From: JBFMDN01 sp040753915
Lineage (GTDB): Bacteria > Desulfobacterota > Desulfomonilia > Desulfomonilales > Desulfomonilaceae
NCBI GenBank assembly: GCA_040753915.1
Contig: JBFMDN010000102.1
Coordinates: 1 to 13,478, forward strand
Reading direction: 5' to 3'
Length of the DNA stretch: 13,478 nt
The translations under genes were made by a program, and so were the position numbers. The notes under the pieces were generated by a model. It was not told the DNA's origin, made no database searches, and worked only from the letters and a program-made list of their open reading frames with translations. The first letter of the stretch is position 1, and every line of letters begins with the position of its first letter. Of the stretch, positions 6,725-12,796 are shown one piece after another.

Positions 6725-7764
6725 TGTTCAGTCCGCGTCCTGCTTTGAAGCGACGTTGCTAATCTCCGAATAAGTCCGACGATTCCGTCGGGCATGAACA
6801 TCATGATAATCAAGAGGACCAAACCATAAATGAGGATGTCGTAATCGTGGAAAAACCGGAGACTCTCCGGAAGGATGGTCATGATCACCGTCCCTACCAG
6901 GGCGCCCCAGACGTTCATCATCCCTCCGACCGCAACCATCACCACGAACAGGATGGACTCGTTGATGGAAAAGGTCACAGGGGAAATGAATGTGACGTAG
7001 TGGGCGTACAACGACCCCGCAATGGAAGCCATAGCTGCGGAAACCACGAAAACCTTGATCTTGAGCGGGGGCGTGTTGATCCCCATGGCCCGGGCAGCCT
7101 CTTCGTTGCCGTGAACGGCTCTGAGCGCCCGGCCTATGCGGGAGTGCACCAAGTTCAGTGAGAGCACCATGTGCAGGAGAACTACGCTCCAGATGAAGCA
7201 GAACCACTGTGTGGGCGTTGTCAGCCGCCATTCACCGATCCCCAGGGTAGGGATCTGTCCGAATCCCGAAGGGCCTCCAGTGAGCGCTCGAAACGGTGCC
7301 AAAGTATTTTGCAGCGACTCTGATGCCAACCCCACCTTATTGAACACAAGGAGCACCAGGCTCACCAACTCTCCAGTGTCTGCGACTGCAACGATGTGGA
7401 TAATTTCGCCGATCCCCAGAGTGGCCATAGCCAGGTAATGGCCCCTCAGCCTCAGCGTCGGTATTCCGACGAGGAATGCGAGAAGACTGTTGAGTGCCAA
7501 TCCCACTGCGATACCCGCGGCAGGGCTCCATCCGAAATGAACGGTTAGAATTCCCGATGAATACGCGCCGATTGCGAAGAACCCCGCCTGTCCGATGGAT
7601 ATCTGGCCTGCATACCCCATGAGAAGGGACAAGCCGATACAGACCAAGCTGAAAATTCCCGCGAAATTGATCACCCGAAAATAGTACGGACTTTCCACCA
7701 CGAAGGGAAATGCCACAATGACAATGGCAAGAATCATCAAGCATATGATGTTGCCGCGGCCCAT
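6721..7764 (-). CDS. livM: Branched-chain amino-acid ABC transporter permease LivM
   Basis: This LivM-type permease has 347 residues from the start chosen here and forms half of the membrane channel together with LivH. Family landmarks are GYAGQISIGQAGFFAIGAY after the second membrane span, PTLRLRGHYLAMATLG in the middle, and the cytoplasmic loop GNEEAARAMGINTPPLKIK that docks on the ATPases; eight or so hydrophobic segments are seen. The open frame extends to an ATG at 7845, but that extension is polar, has no ribosome site and resembles no LivM. The ATG at 7764 has GGGGGA six bases upstream and is followed at once by the first membrane helix, so it is preferred. Its stop overlaps the livG start by four bases. 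Starting at 7764 leaves a gap of about 100 bases to livH. Confidence 0.93.
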   Translation of the reverse strand: MGRGNIICLMILAIVIVAFPFVVESPYYFRVINFAGIFSLVCIGLSLLMGYAGQISIGQAGFFAIGAYSSGILTVHFGWSPAAGIAVGLALNSLLAFLVGIPTLRLRGHYLAMATLGIGEIIHIVAVADTGELVSLVLLVFNKVGLASESLQNTLAPFRALTGGPSGFGQIPTLGIGEWRLTTPTQWFCFIWSVVLLHMVLSLNLVHSRIGRALRAVHGNEEAARAMGINTPPLKIKVFVVSAAMASIAGSLYAHYVTFISPVTFSINESILFVVMVAVGGMMNVWGALVGTVIMTILPESLRFFHDYDILIYGLVLLIIMMFMPDGIVGLIRRLATSLQSRTRTEQ

Positions 7765-7866
7765 ATGTGGTCCCCCGGTTATAGATTCCGGATCCTCCGA
7801 GAAAGTGTTCCAAGCCCCTTCACGTCTTGTACGAACGATCGACATGCGTCACGCAGGTCGACCGTC

Positions 7867-8940
7867 CTAGAACTCTTTGAATCTTGCCGCCTCAGCACTG
7901 CCAAATAGGCCGCTTGGTTTGTAGAAGAGGACGGTGAGCAGGATAATGAGCGAAATGGCATCCTTGTAACCTGAAGAGATCAAGCCGGCTCCCAATGCTT
8001 CCAGGATGCCCAGGATGAATCCTGCGGCTACCGCGCCGTAACCGTTGCCCAATCCGCCGAGAACCGCAGCGCCAAATCCTTTCAATGCCAACATAGGCCC
8101 GCGGTCGTAGTCCATGAGCGTGATGGGGGTGACCACATAGCCGGCAATGGCACCCACTGCAGCAGACATGGCAAAGGAGAGAAGGATCATCCACCGGTCG
8201 TTGATTCCCATGAGCTTGGCAATGTCGCGGTTGAACGCACAAGCTTGCATGGCTTTCCCCGTCAGAGTGAAGCCAAAGAACAGCCCAACCAGGACAACTA
8301 CCAGGAGGATCACCGTCACCACCAGCAGCGTCTGAGGAAGCACCGTGGCCCCGAGCACGCGAACAGGACTCTCTGAAACAAAGTGGTCCATGAAGTAGGG
8401 GTCCTTGCCGAACACGAACATGGCAACCCCTCTGACGAGGATAGAAAGCGCAATCGTGATGATTATCAGTTGCAGCACAGACGGGTTTCGCATTGACACA
8501 GTGGTCTTGTGTCTTAGCCCGGCGTACGCAACGATACCTGCTGCTAGCCCGACCCCCACCGCAATCGGCATGGACGCGTCCAATACCACCCGAGCTATGG
8601 CAAACGCCACCACAGCCAAGCCGCAATAGTGAAACACAGAAAGTCTCTCCCTGGGCTCCACTGCAATCTTTTCCATGAGCATTCCCACAAGCGTCGTCGT
8701 TCCCACGGCCAGAAGAAAGGCCAACGGAATGGACGCTGCCGGAGGAAATCCCATCTTCTTGGCAGCTCCCACAAAGGTAACGCCCAGCAGGCCGCCCAGC
8801 ATCACAAATTCGCCCTGGGCAAAGTTTATGATGCTTGTGGAGTTGTACACCATGGTGAAGCCGAGCCCCACCATTGCGTAGATTGCTCCAATAGTGACTC
8901 CGGAAAAGAGGTATTGAAGGAAGTCCGCAAGACTAATCAT
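7867..8940 (-). CDS. livH: Branched-chain amino-acid ABC transporter permease LivH, with extra membrane segment
   Basis: This is a LivH-type permease, 357 residues against the usual 290-310. The N-terminal GAIYAMVGLGFTMVY and NFAQGEFVMLGG motifs, the cytoplasmic loop AFNRDIAKLMGIN and the C-terminal KGFGAAVLGGLGNGYGAV region are all classic. The surplus is one block at about residues 98-152, between the VEPRERL segment and PSVLQLIIITIALSI; it contains one or two additional hydrophobic stretches (CGLAVVAFAIARVVL and IAVGVGLAAGIVAYAGL). In canonical LivH these flanks are nearly adjacent. The insertion leaves the frame and motifs intact, so the protein is probably functional. The ATG at 8940 has only a weak ribosome site. 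It follows the binding-protein gene across a hairpin and precedes livM. Confidence 0.93.
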   Translation of the reverse strand: MISLADFLQYLFSGVTIGAIYAMVGLGFTMVYNSTSIINFAQGEFVMLGGLLGVTFVGAAKKMGFPPAASIPLAFLLAVGTTTLVGMLMEKIAVEPRERLSVFHYCGLAVVAFAIARVVLDASMPIAVGVGLAAGIVAYAGLRHKTTVSMRNPSVLQLIIITIALSILVRGVAMFVFGKDPYFMDHFVSESPVRVLGATVLPQTLLVVTVILLVVVLVGLFFGFTLTGKAMQACAFNRDIAKLMGINDRWMILLSFAMSAAVGAIAGYVVTPITLMDYDRGPMLALKGFGAAVLGGLGNGYGAVAAGFILGILEALGAGLISSGYKDAISLIILLTVLFYKPSGLFGSAEAARFKEF

Positions 8941-8975
8941 TGGCTCGGCTCATCCGCAAATTGATTGGGACGGCC

Positions 8976-9003
8976 GGGTCAGGTTTCTTGAGATATCTGA
9001 CCC
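8976..9003 (-). other. Hairpin between livK and livH
   Basis: GGGTCAG at 8976-8982 pairs perfectly with CTGACCC at 8997-9003 around a 14-base loop. It lies 20 bases past the binding-protein stop codon, with no U-tract after it. Hairpins at this place in ABC operons commonly stabilise the abundant binding-protein message while thinning transcription of the permease genes; that role is inferred from position. The motif GGGTCAGGTTTCTTGA also resembles sequence at 10835-10855. Confidence 0.5.
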
Positions 9004-9022
9004 TGGCATTCCGTTATGGTGA

Positions 9023-10228
9023 CTACTTCTTTTGTTCCAGAGGCAGAATCTTGCCCCCCTTGCCCACTATGAGCAGTTCCAGAGATCCGTCCTTATCCAG
9101 GCCCGTGTGATCCTTGGAGCTCATGTTGAACACGCCGGCCGTTCCTACCCAGCCCTTGGTTTCTTCCAGTCCGTCCCGAATCATGTCCCGGACCTTCTTC
9201 ACATCGGGATTGCCGCAAACCTTCTTGGCCTTCATCGCGTTGACCACCAGGTACAAGGCATCGTACGCATGCCCCCCAAACGTGCTTACCGGCGGCCCGT
9301 GAAGCTTCTCGTAATCGGCCTTGTAGGTTGCGAGAACTTGCTTCTGAAAATGATCAGCGGGAAGCTCGTCAGCGATAAGCAGTCGACCAGCGGGGAAGAT
9401 GATACCCTCTGCGGCCTCCCCGGCTGCCTGGATGTACTTGGGATTGCCGAATCCATGGCTCAGGAACAGGGGGATCTTCATGCCGAGCTGCCGCATGTTC
9501 TTGGGGATGATCGACTGGGCAGGCACGATGGTCCAGCCCACGACAGCGCCTGCACCGGCGCTCTCAATCTTCTTCAGTTGAGCGGTCATGTCGGTGTCCG
9601 CGGGACCAAAGGTCTCGTCAGCCACCACTTCGAGACCCACTTCCTTTGAATTCGCCAGAAGATGCTTCCTACCTTGCTGCCCGAAAGCGAGGGTATCGGT
9701 TATCAGTCCGATCTTCTTGATCCCCATCTTTTTCATCTGCTCGACAATCCTAATGGCCACGTGCGAGTCGAGTTGGGGCGTCTTGAAAACGTACTTGGAT
9801 TCCTCGATGGGGGTGACGATGGCTTCCGCAGCGGCACAGGAAACCAGAGGGATCTGAGCCTTCTCACAGATGGGCTTGATGGCAAGACTAGTGCCGCTCA
9901 ACGAAGGGCCGATTATGGCCAGCACGTTTTCCTTGTTGATGAGCTTCTCAGCCGCATTGACGGCTTTGGGCTCCAAACCTTCGTCATCTTCAATGATGAC
10001 TTCCACGGGGCAGCCGTCTACACCTCCTGCCTTGTTTATGGCTTCAACGAGCATGAGAGTCGTCTTCTTCTCGGGATCTCCAAGCCAAGAGGCTTTCCCT
10101 GTCACCGAGAAGATAGCCCCGATCTTCAAAGGTGTCTTCTTGTCCTGCGCATACCCCGACGTGCCCAGGGCCAGGGCGAGACTCAGGACGATCGCCGTAG
10201 CCAATGCAAGAATGGAACGCTGTGTCAT
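9023..10228 (-). CDS. livK: Periplasmic amino-acid binding protein, HAAT/LivK family
   Basis: This 401-residue type-I periplasmic binding protein (Peripla_BP_6 / LivK-like) captures the solute for the LivHMGF importer. A clear signal peptide covers residues 1-27: charged MTQR, a leucine/alanine core and a probable cut after GYA before QDKK. The mature start LKIGAIFSVTGKASWLG, the EDDEGLEPKAVNAAEKLI helix and IGPSLSGTSLA are the standard lobe-I landmarks of the family; YDALYLVVNAMK near the end is also typical. The ATG has AGGAG six bases upstream (AAAGGAG at 10235-10241). It is the first gene of the operon. Members in anaerobic degraders may bind branched-chain amino acids, aromatic acids or other carboxylates, so the ligand is not assigned. 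A GTCCTT-CA-AAGGAC palindrome sits 26 bases upstream of the start. Confidence 0.93.
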   Translation of the reverse strand: MTQRSILALATAIVLSLALALGTSGYAQDKKTPLKIGAIFSVTGKASWLGDPEKKTTLMLVEAINKAGGVDGCPVEVIIEDDEGLEPKAVNAAEKLINKENVLAIIGPSLSGTSLAIKPICEKAQIPLVSCAAAEAIVTPIEESKYVFKTPQLDSHVAIRIVEQMKKMGIKKIGLITDTLAFGQQGRKHLLANSKEVGLEVVADETFGPADTDMTAQLKKIESAGAGAVVGWTIVPAQSIIPKNMRQLGMKIPLFLSHGFGNPKYIQAAGEAAEGIIFPAGRLLIADELPADHFQKQVLATYKADYEKLHGPPVSTFGGHAYDALYLVVNAMKAKKVCGNPDVKKVRDMIRDGLEETKGWVGTAGVFNMSSKDHTGLDKDGSLELLIVGKGGKILPLEQKK

Positions 10229-10253
10229 TTCCGTCTCCTTTCCTGTTGGATGT

Positions 10254-10267
10254 GTCCTTCAAAGGAC
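10254..10267. promoter_or_regulatory. Short palindrome in the livK leader
   Basis: GTCCTT-CA-AAGGAC is a perfect six-plus-six inverted repeat located 26-39 bases upstream of the livK start codon. The two-base spacer is too tight for an RNA hairpin with all pairs formed, so it fits a DNA operator better than a leader structure. No convincing sigma-70 or sigma-54 promoter could be matched around it. It could be chance. Confidence 0.25.
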
Positions 10268-10685
10268 TACGTTCATGACAGAAACGCTTCACAAACCTGA
10301 AAGCAATAATCCTTCGGCTTGCCTATCCTTGCGAGTCAGACTCTTGATGTGGTGGCCATGGAAGATCATCGATAGGCCCGTTGAGAATCTAGCTGGGTAC
10401 GTTGACCGAAATATCCTATTGAGTCTACTGTGCGCTTGAAACTACTAAAATATTAGGATGCCGATGAGAGCCTTGTCAAGAATAAGCGTCTCGGAGAATT
10501 CACGGACCTCTCTGTCACGAGCACAGACGAGGGCAAGCAGTCTTATGGCCCTGAAAAAGTTGCATAAACCGGTCGAGCTCCTGAGGGATGACAAAGAAAG
10601 GATGTTCGCCGTTTGCCGCAGGTGCACCGCTGGTCTTGCGATCCCCATCCCTCGGACATGTCCTAGCGCGGGGAACGCGAACGAG
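10268..10685. other. Intergenic stretch without a recognisable gene
   Basis: Between the livK leader and the 92-bp insertion element I see no gene with a ribosome site or recognisable motif. Open frames exist on both strands (for example 10445-10705 minus and 10458-10697 plus) but their translations look random, rich in Ser, Leu and Arg, and match nothing I know. The livK promoter is presumably inside 10268-10450. The part next to the insertion element may be residue of a decayed gene. Confidence 0.5.
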
Positions 10686-10693
10686 GAGAGCAA

Positions 10694-10785
10694 GTAAGCA
10701 TTCACCCTTGAGCGGGAGGAGAGGATCGATTAGCAGAAATCATTGACGATTTTGTTTTGTCCGCCGCGCATAAGTGAATGCTTAC
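10694..10785. mobile_element. 92-bp non-autonomous element (IS66-like MITE) with 8-bp target duplication
   Basis: Both ends carry the perfect 12-base inverted repeat GTAAGCATTCAC (10694-10705) and GTGAATGCTTAC (10774-10785); counting inward, 18 of the first 22 terminal bases match. Directly outside stands an exact eight-base direct repeat, GAGAGCAA, at 10686-10693 and 10786-10793. Ends that begin GTAA together with an 8-bp duplication are the known hallmarks of the IS66 family, so this is most likely a MITE or a strongly deleted IS66-type element moved by a transposase encoded elsewhere. The interior has no coding capacity. The intact duplication and perfect ends suggest a fairly recent insertion into already non-coding or decayed DNA. 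Confidence 0.82.
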
Positions 10786-10834
10786 GAGAGCAACTCATGA
10801 GGTTCTATTCATCTCAAATTGCGTGGGCACGGGG

Positions 10835-11167
10835 TCAGGCTTGTTTCTTGATTAGCTTTACCCGTCTAGGCGATCCTCCCCACAGTAAAATGATAGCATC
10901 CGACATATCCTGCCACCTCTCTGGGGAACACCCATGCCGCACATAAGCTTTGGCGACCGCCCCGTCTCGTTTGGAACCGCACCGGACTCCAGGCGAGAGA
11001 CGGTCGAGAAAGGGTGCCGCGCCTTTTCATGGTAAAGCTGCGACCAGCGCCATAACCGACTGATTTTCTGTAGCCGGTTCCCCAGGCTGGGCAGATTTGT
11101 CACGCAAACGCGCCGCACCCGTCGAGAAAAGGTGGACGGCTCTTCTGACTGACGCACGACGAGGCAG
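10835..11167 (-). pseudogene. Unidentified decayed reading frame
   Basis: On the minus strand a frame opens at 11167, runs 46 codons to an in-frame TGA at 11027-11029, then 63 more codons to a TGA at 10835. The second part reads like real protein, with AKAYVRHGCSPERWQDMSDA near the middle, AIILLWGGSP and a basic VKLIKKQA end, while the first part is plausible but less so. No start codon with a ribosome site is seen and I recognise no family. A remnant of a gene broken by a nonsense change is the best reading; a random frame cannot be excluded. The stop codon overlaps the GGGGTCAGGC motif at 10835. The surrounding 10794-11362 region holds no intact gene. Confidence 0.3.
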
Positions 11168-11264
11168 TCACGCAAACACGAGCCACAATGGTTTGGTCAT
11201 GAGCGACCGTCACCATGATTCAGATTGAGATCCAAGCCCGCCTCCATAATAGTATTCCTGCAGG

Positions 11265-11366
11265 CTATGTGGCCTGGCGTGAGGCCTCCAGTTTTGCGAG
11301 ATCGAAGACTGATGGTCTTAGGCGCTGGTCAACGTTGTCGATCAATCTTTCCTGGACACTTCTCAC
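11265..11366 (-). pseudogene. Possible HEPN/HepT-type remnant after the nucleotidyltransferase
   Basis: The GTG at 11366 overlaps the nucleotidyltransferase stop by four bases, the normal junction of MNT-HEPN pairs. The first ten residues, MRSVQERLID, fit the start of DUF86/HepT proteins (MRSxRERLxDI), but the frame then runs VDQRLRPSVFDL and stops after 33 codons, with no RxxxxxH HEPN motif. It looks like a truncated or recombined partner gene. The similarity is short and the call is tentative. Confidence 0.3.
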
Positions 11367-11653
11367 AGCGGCACAGCCTCTTTGAGGATGCGATCTCGGA
11401 ATCGGAGTCGCAGGCCCTTCTCGCTGACCACGTCGATCTGGCACCCGAGGAGCTCCTGCAGTTGGAGCCACAAGGCTGCATGGTCCAGCAGGCCCCTCCC
11501 CGGTTCCATCGTGACAAGCAAATCAAGATCGCTCTTTTCGTCGGACTCGCCTCGGGCTACCGACCCGAAGATCCGGACATTCCTCGCGCCGTGTCAAGCA
11601 GCAACCCGAAGAATTTCTTCCCGTTTTTCTTTTAACAGCTCTGGGATGCCCAT
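11363..11653 (-). pseudogene. Minimal nucleotidyltransferase (MNT/MntA-like), broken by one in-frame stop
   Basis: Read from the ATG at 11653 this is a 96-codon minimal nucleotidyltransferase, the length typical of the family. The active-site motif GSVARGESDEKSDLDLLV (GSxARG...SDxDLLV) is complete, followed by a QLQELLGCQIDVVSEKGL strand-helix unit and a normal C-terminus. Codon 20 is TGA at 11594-11596, where relatives usually have Arg (VAARHGARNVRIFGS pattern), so a single CGA to TGA change explains the break. Such proteins usually pair with a HEPN (HepT) partner as a toxin-antitoxin module in which the MNT AMPylates the toxin. A GTG overlapping the stop (GTGA at 11363-11366) opens a 33-codon frame beginning like HepT (MRSVQERLID) that soon ends. 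The whole module is therefore probably dead. Confidence 0.72.
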
Positions 11654-11788
11654 ACCGGATCTCTCGGTACTCTGCGGCTTGTGAGCTGACGGTTCCGAGG
11701 CGTTGCGGTTCAGACGGCGAGTTGTGGCAACGCAAACATCCCCGGACATGAAGCAAGGCCATGCTGTGGCCTAACTGTCTCAGATCTC

Positions 11789-11865
11789 TGGTCGGGACGA
11801 CTGGATCTGAACCAGCGACCCCTGCATCTCGAATGCTTGCAACCAGCTATCCCAGAGCCGTCTTG
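11789..11865 (-). pseudogene. Decayed tRNA-Pro-like sequence
   Basis: On the minus strand the 77 bases have exact tRNA proportions with an encoded CCA end. The T arm GCTGG-TTCAGAT-CCAGT pairs fully, the acceptor 3' strand CGTCCCG plus A plus CCA is intact, and the anticodon loop is TTCGAGA with a five-base variable region. CGTCCCGACCA, the overall 77-base length and a loop one base away from TTCGGGA point to tRNA-Pro. Decay is evident: the 5' acceptor strand CAAGACG has two mismatches, the anticodon stem has two, the D arm does not fold, and A58 of the T loop is G. It is a pseudogene, or the 3' half left by recombination at a tRNA gene, not a working tRNA. Confidence 0.55.
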
Positions 11866-11944
11866 CTGAGATTCCTCCGACAAATCGCTGCACATCGATA
11901 CTGATCGGGACGCAAGAGTTCCCACTGGGTAGCCAAAAGAGGTC

Positions 11945-11969
11945 AAAAAAGTGCCAAAAGGATTTTGGC
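11945..11969 (-). terminator. Intrinsic terminator of the toxin-antitoxin operon
   Basis: On the minus strand GCCAAAA-TCC-TTTTGGC (11953-11969) is followed two bases later by TTTTTT (11945-11950), a standard stem plus U-tract. It lies 57 bases past the toxin stop codon. Confidence 0.7.
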
Positions 11970-12026
11970 CTTCGCCCATCAGCGGTTGATCGCCATGAAG
12001 GGCGCTCCCTTTTATCATGAATCGGG

Positions 12027-12344
12027 TCACTGGGTTTTGTCGCTGACCAGGGAGAGCAGGAATTGACGGGTGAGTTTCTTGTCCGGTTTTCTGTAGATTT
12101 CCCTGCGGTGACCTATCTCCACAACCAGCACGAGCAGAAAATCATCTTCGACAGCGTAGATTACCCGATAATCCCCTACGCGGACACGGTAAAGATTCTC
12201 TGAACCTGTCAGCTTAACGGCTCCCGCGGGGCGGGGTTCTTCCGCCAGCGAGTTGATCTCCGAGATTATCCTGTCTTGGACATCGGCAGATAATCGCTTG
12301 AATGCTCGCTCAGCACGGGAAACGAAAAGGACTCTATAAGCCAT
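12027..12344 (-). CDS. relE: RelE/ParE-superfamily toxin, mRNA interferase type
   Basis: This 105-residue toxin of the RelE branch of the RelE/ParE superfamily most likely cleaves mRNA on the ribosome. The pattern is classic: YRVLFVSRAERAFKRL at the N-terminus, SLAEEPRPAG then VKLTGSENLYRVRVGDYRVI (about residues 43-62), a hydrophobic beta strand LLVLVVEIG and the basic end HRREIYRK at 79-86. Arg53, Arg55, Arg60 and Arg80/Arg81 are the likely RNA contacts. The extra 19 residues after YRK are a C-terminal tail not usual in RelE of about 85-90 residues. The ATG overlaps the end of the antitoxin gene by 11 bases, so translation is coupled. Calling it RelE rather than ParE rests on the GDYRVIY and GHRR motifs. 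Confidence 0.9.
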   Translation of the reverse strand: MAYRVLFVSRAERAFKRLSADVQDRIISEINSLAEEPRPAGAVKLTGSENLYRVRVGDYRVIYAVEDDFLLVLVVEIGHRREIYRKPDKKLTRQFLLSLVSDKTQ

Positions 12345-12603
12345 CGGCCTGACGGCCCTGCTTAATTTCTTCCAGGAGATCCTCCCACGGAATGAGCCTC
12401 TTGTCTTCTGCCGCTTCCTGTAGAGCCTCCAAAGCGTCCAGCAAATCTAGTTTATTTTCTACATCCTCCAGGAAATCCAGGTCTTCAAGGGATATTACGG
12501 CAACCTCTTGGTCGCCTATCCGCAAGCGCACCCGTTGCCCTTCCTGTGTGACCCGATTTGCAACGGAAGAGAGAGCTGGGTCTTGTCCAACAGTTTCTTG
12601 CAC
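12334..12603 (-). CDS. Antitoxin of the RelE-type toxin, Phd/RelB-like
   Basis: This 89-residue acidic protein precedes and overlaps the toxin gene, the normal place of an antitoxin. The N-terminal part (about residues 10-40, ANRVTQEGQRVRLRIGDQEV and AVISLEDLDFLEDVE) follows the Phd/YefM pattern of a small DNA-binding fold with an [AV]VISLEDLDFLE helix. The C-terminal half is a charged helix (LLDALEALQEAAEDKRLIPW) that should wrap the toxin and resist it until proteolysed. The start is GTG with AAGGAGG seven bases upstream (12611-12617), a very strong ribosome site. A sigma-70 promoter lies just upstream, so autoregulation by the toxin-antitoxin complex is expected. Exact antitoxin subfamily is uncertain. 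Confidence 0.85.
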   Translation of the reverse strand: MQETVGQDPALSSVANRVTQEGQRVRLRIGDQEVAVISLEDLDFLEDVENKLDLLDALEALQEAAEDKRLIPWEDLLEEIKQGRQADGL

Positions 12604-12630
12604 GGCATTCCCTCCTTCGGGGTTCAGTGT

Positions 12631-12659
12631 ATTTTAGCGCATTCCTTGGGAGGGGGCAA
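12631..12659 (-). promoter_or_regulatory. Sigma-70 promoter of the toxin-antitoxin operon
   Basis: On the minus strand TTGCCC (12654-12659) and TAAAAT (12631-12636) are separated by exactly 17 bases. The -10 box matches five of six consensus bases and the -35 box four of six. Transcription would start near 12624, a few bases before the AAGGAGG ribosome site of the antitoxin. Confidence 0.65.
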
Positions 12660-12721
12660 TTAGTATGCCACGACGCAGGGGGCGGAAAATATGGTTCATC
12701 GCGTAAGTGCGTACTTCACAT

Positions 12722-12743
12722 TCTGGTCGATCAACCGACCAGA
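12722..12743. repeat. Perfect hairpin beside the transposase gene
   Basis: TCTGGTCG (12722-12729) pairs perfectly with CGACCAGA (12736-12743) around ATCAAC. It lies just beyond the tandem repeats at the 3' end of the transposase gene. Lack of a T-run argues against a terminator; a REP-type hairpin recognised by the transposase is plausible. Confidence 0.5.
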
Positions 12744-12749
12744 TCGAAA

Positions 12750-12781
12750 AAGGTGGGGTCAAGGTGGGTCAAGGTGGGGTC
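12750..12781. repeat. Three tandem AAGGTGGGGTC repeats
   Basis: AAGGTGGGGTC (12750-12760), AAGGTGGGTC (12761-12770, one G shorter) and AAGGTGGGGTC (12771-12781) follow each other directly and run into a GTCAAG-TCTGCT-CTTGAC hairpin at 12779-12796 that abuts the transposase stop codon. Repeats of a GGGGTCA-type motif beside a RAYT gene suggest REP-type recognition sequence. Confidence 0.7.
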
Positions 12782-12796
12782 AAGTCTGCTCTTGAC
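12779..12796. repeat. REP-type hairpin abutting the transposase stop codon
   Basis: GTCAAG (12779-12784) pairs with CTTGAC (12791-12796) around TCTGCT. The stem ends one base before the transposase TGA. With its GGGGTCAAG prefix, which resembles the G-rich tetranucleotide foot of REP sequences, it is a likely target or end structure of the RAYT enzyme. Confidence 0.5.

Noticed and set aside
4957..10261. Identical 12-mer ATGTGTCCTTCA upstream of both cstA (4957-4968) and livK (10250-10261)
   Set aside because: Several 12-base matches are expected by chance in a window of this size, and the distances to the start codons differ widely (128 versus 22 bases).
11791..11913. TCGGGACG repeated at the tRNA end and near 11905 as possible attachment sites
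   Set aside because: Only eight bases match, too short, and there is no integrase gene in the window.
11710..12030. 106-codon minus-strand frame between the toxin gene and the nucleotidyltransferase remnant
   Set aside because: It runs through the terminator and the tRNA-like sequence, lacks a ribosome site and has random-looking composition.
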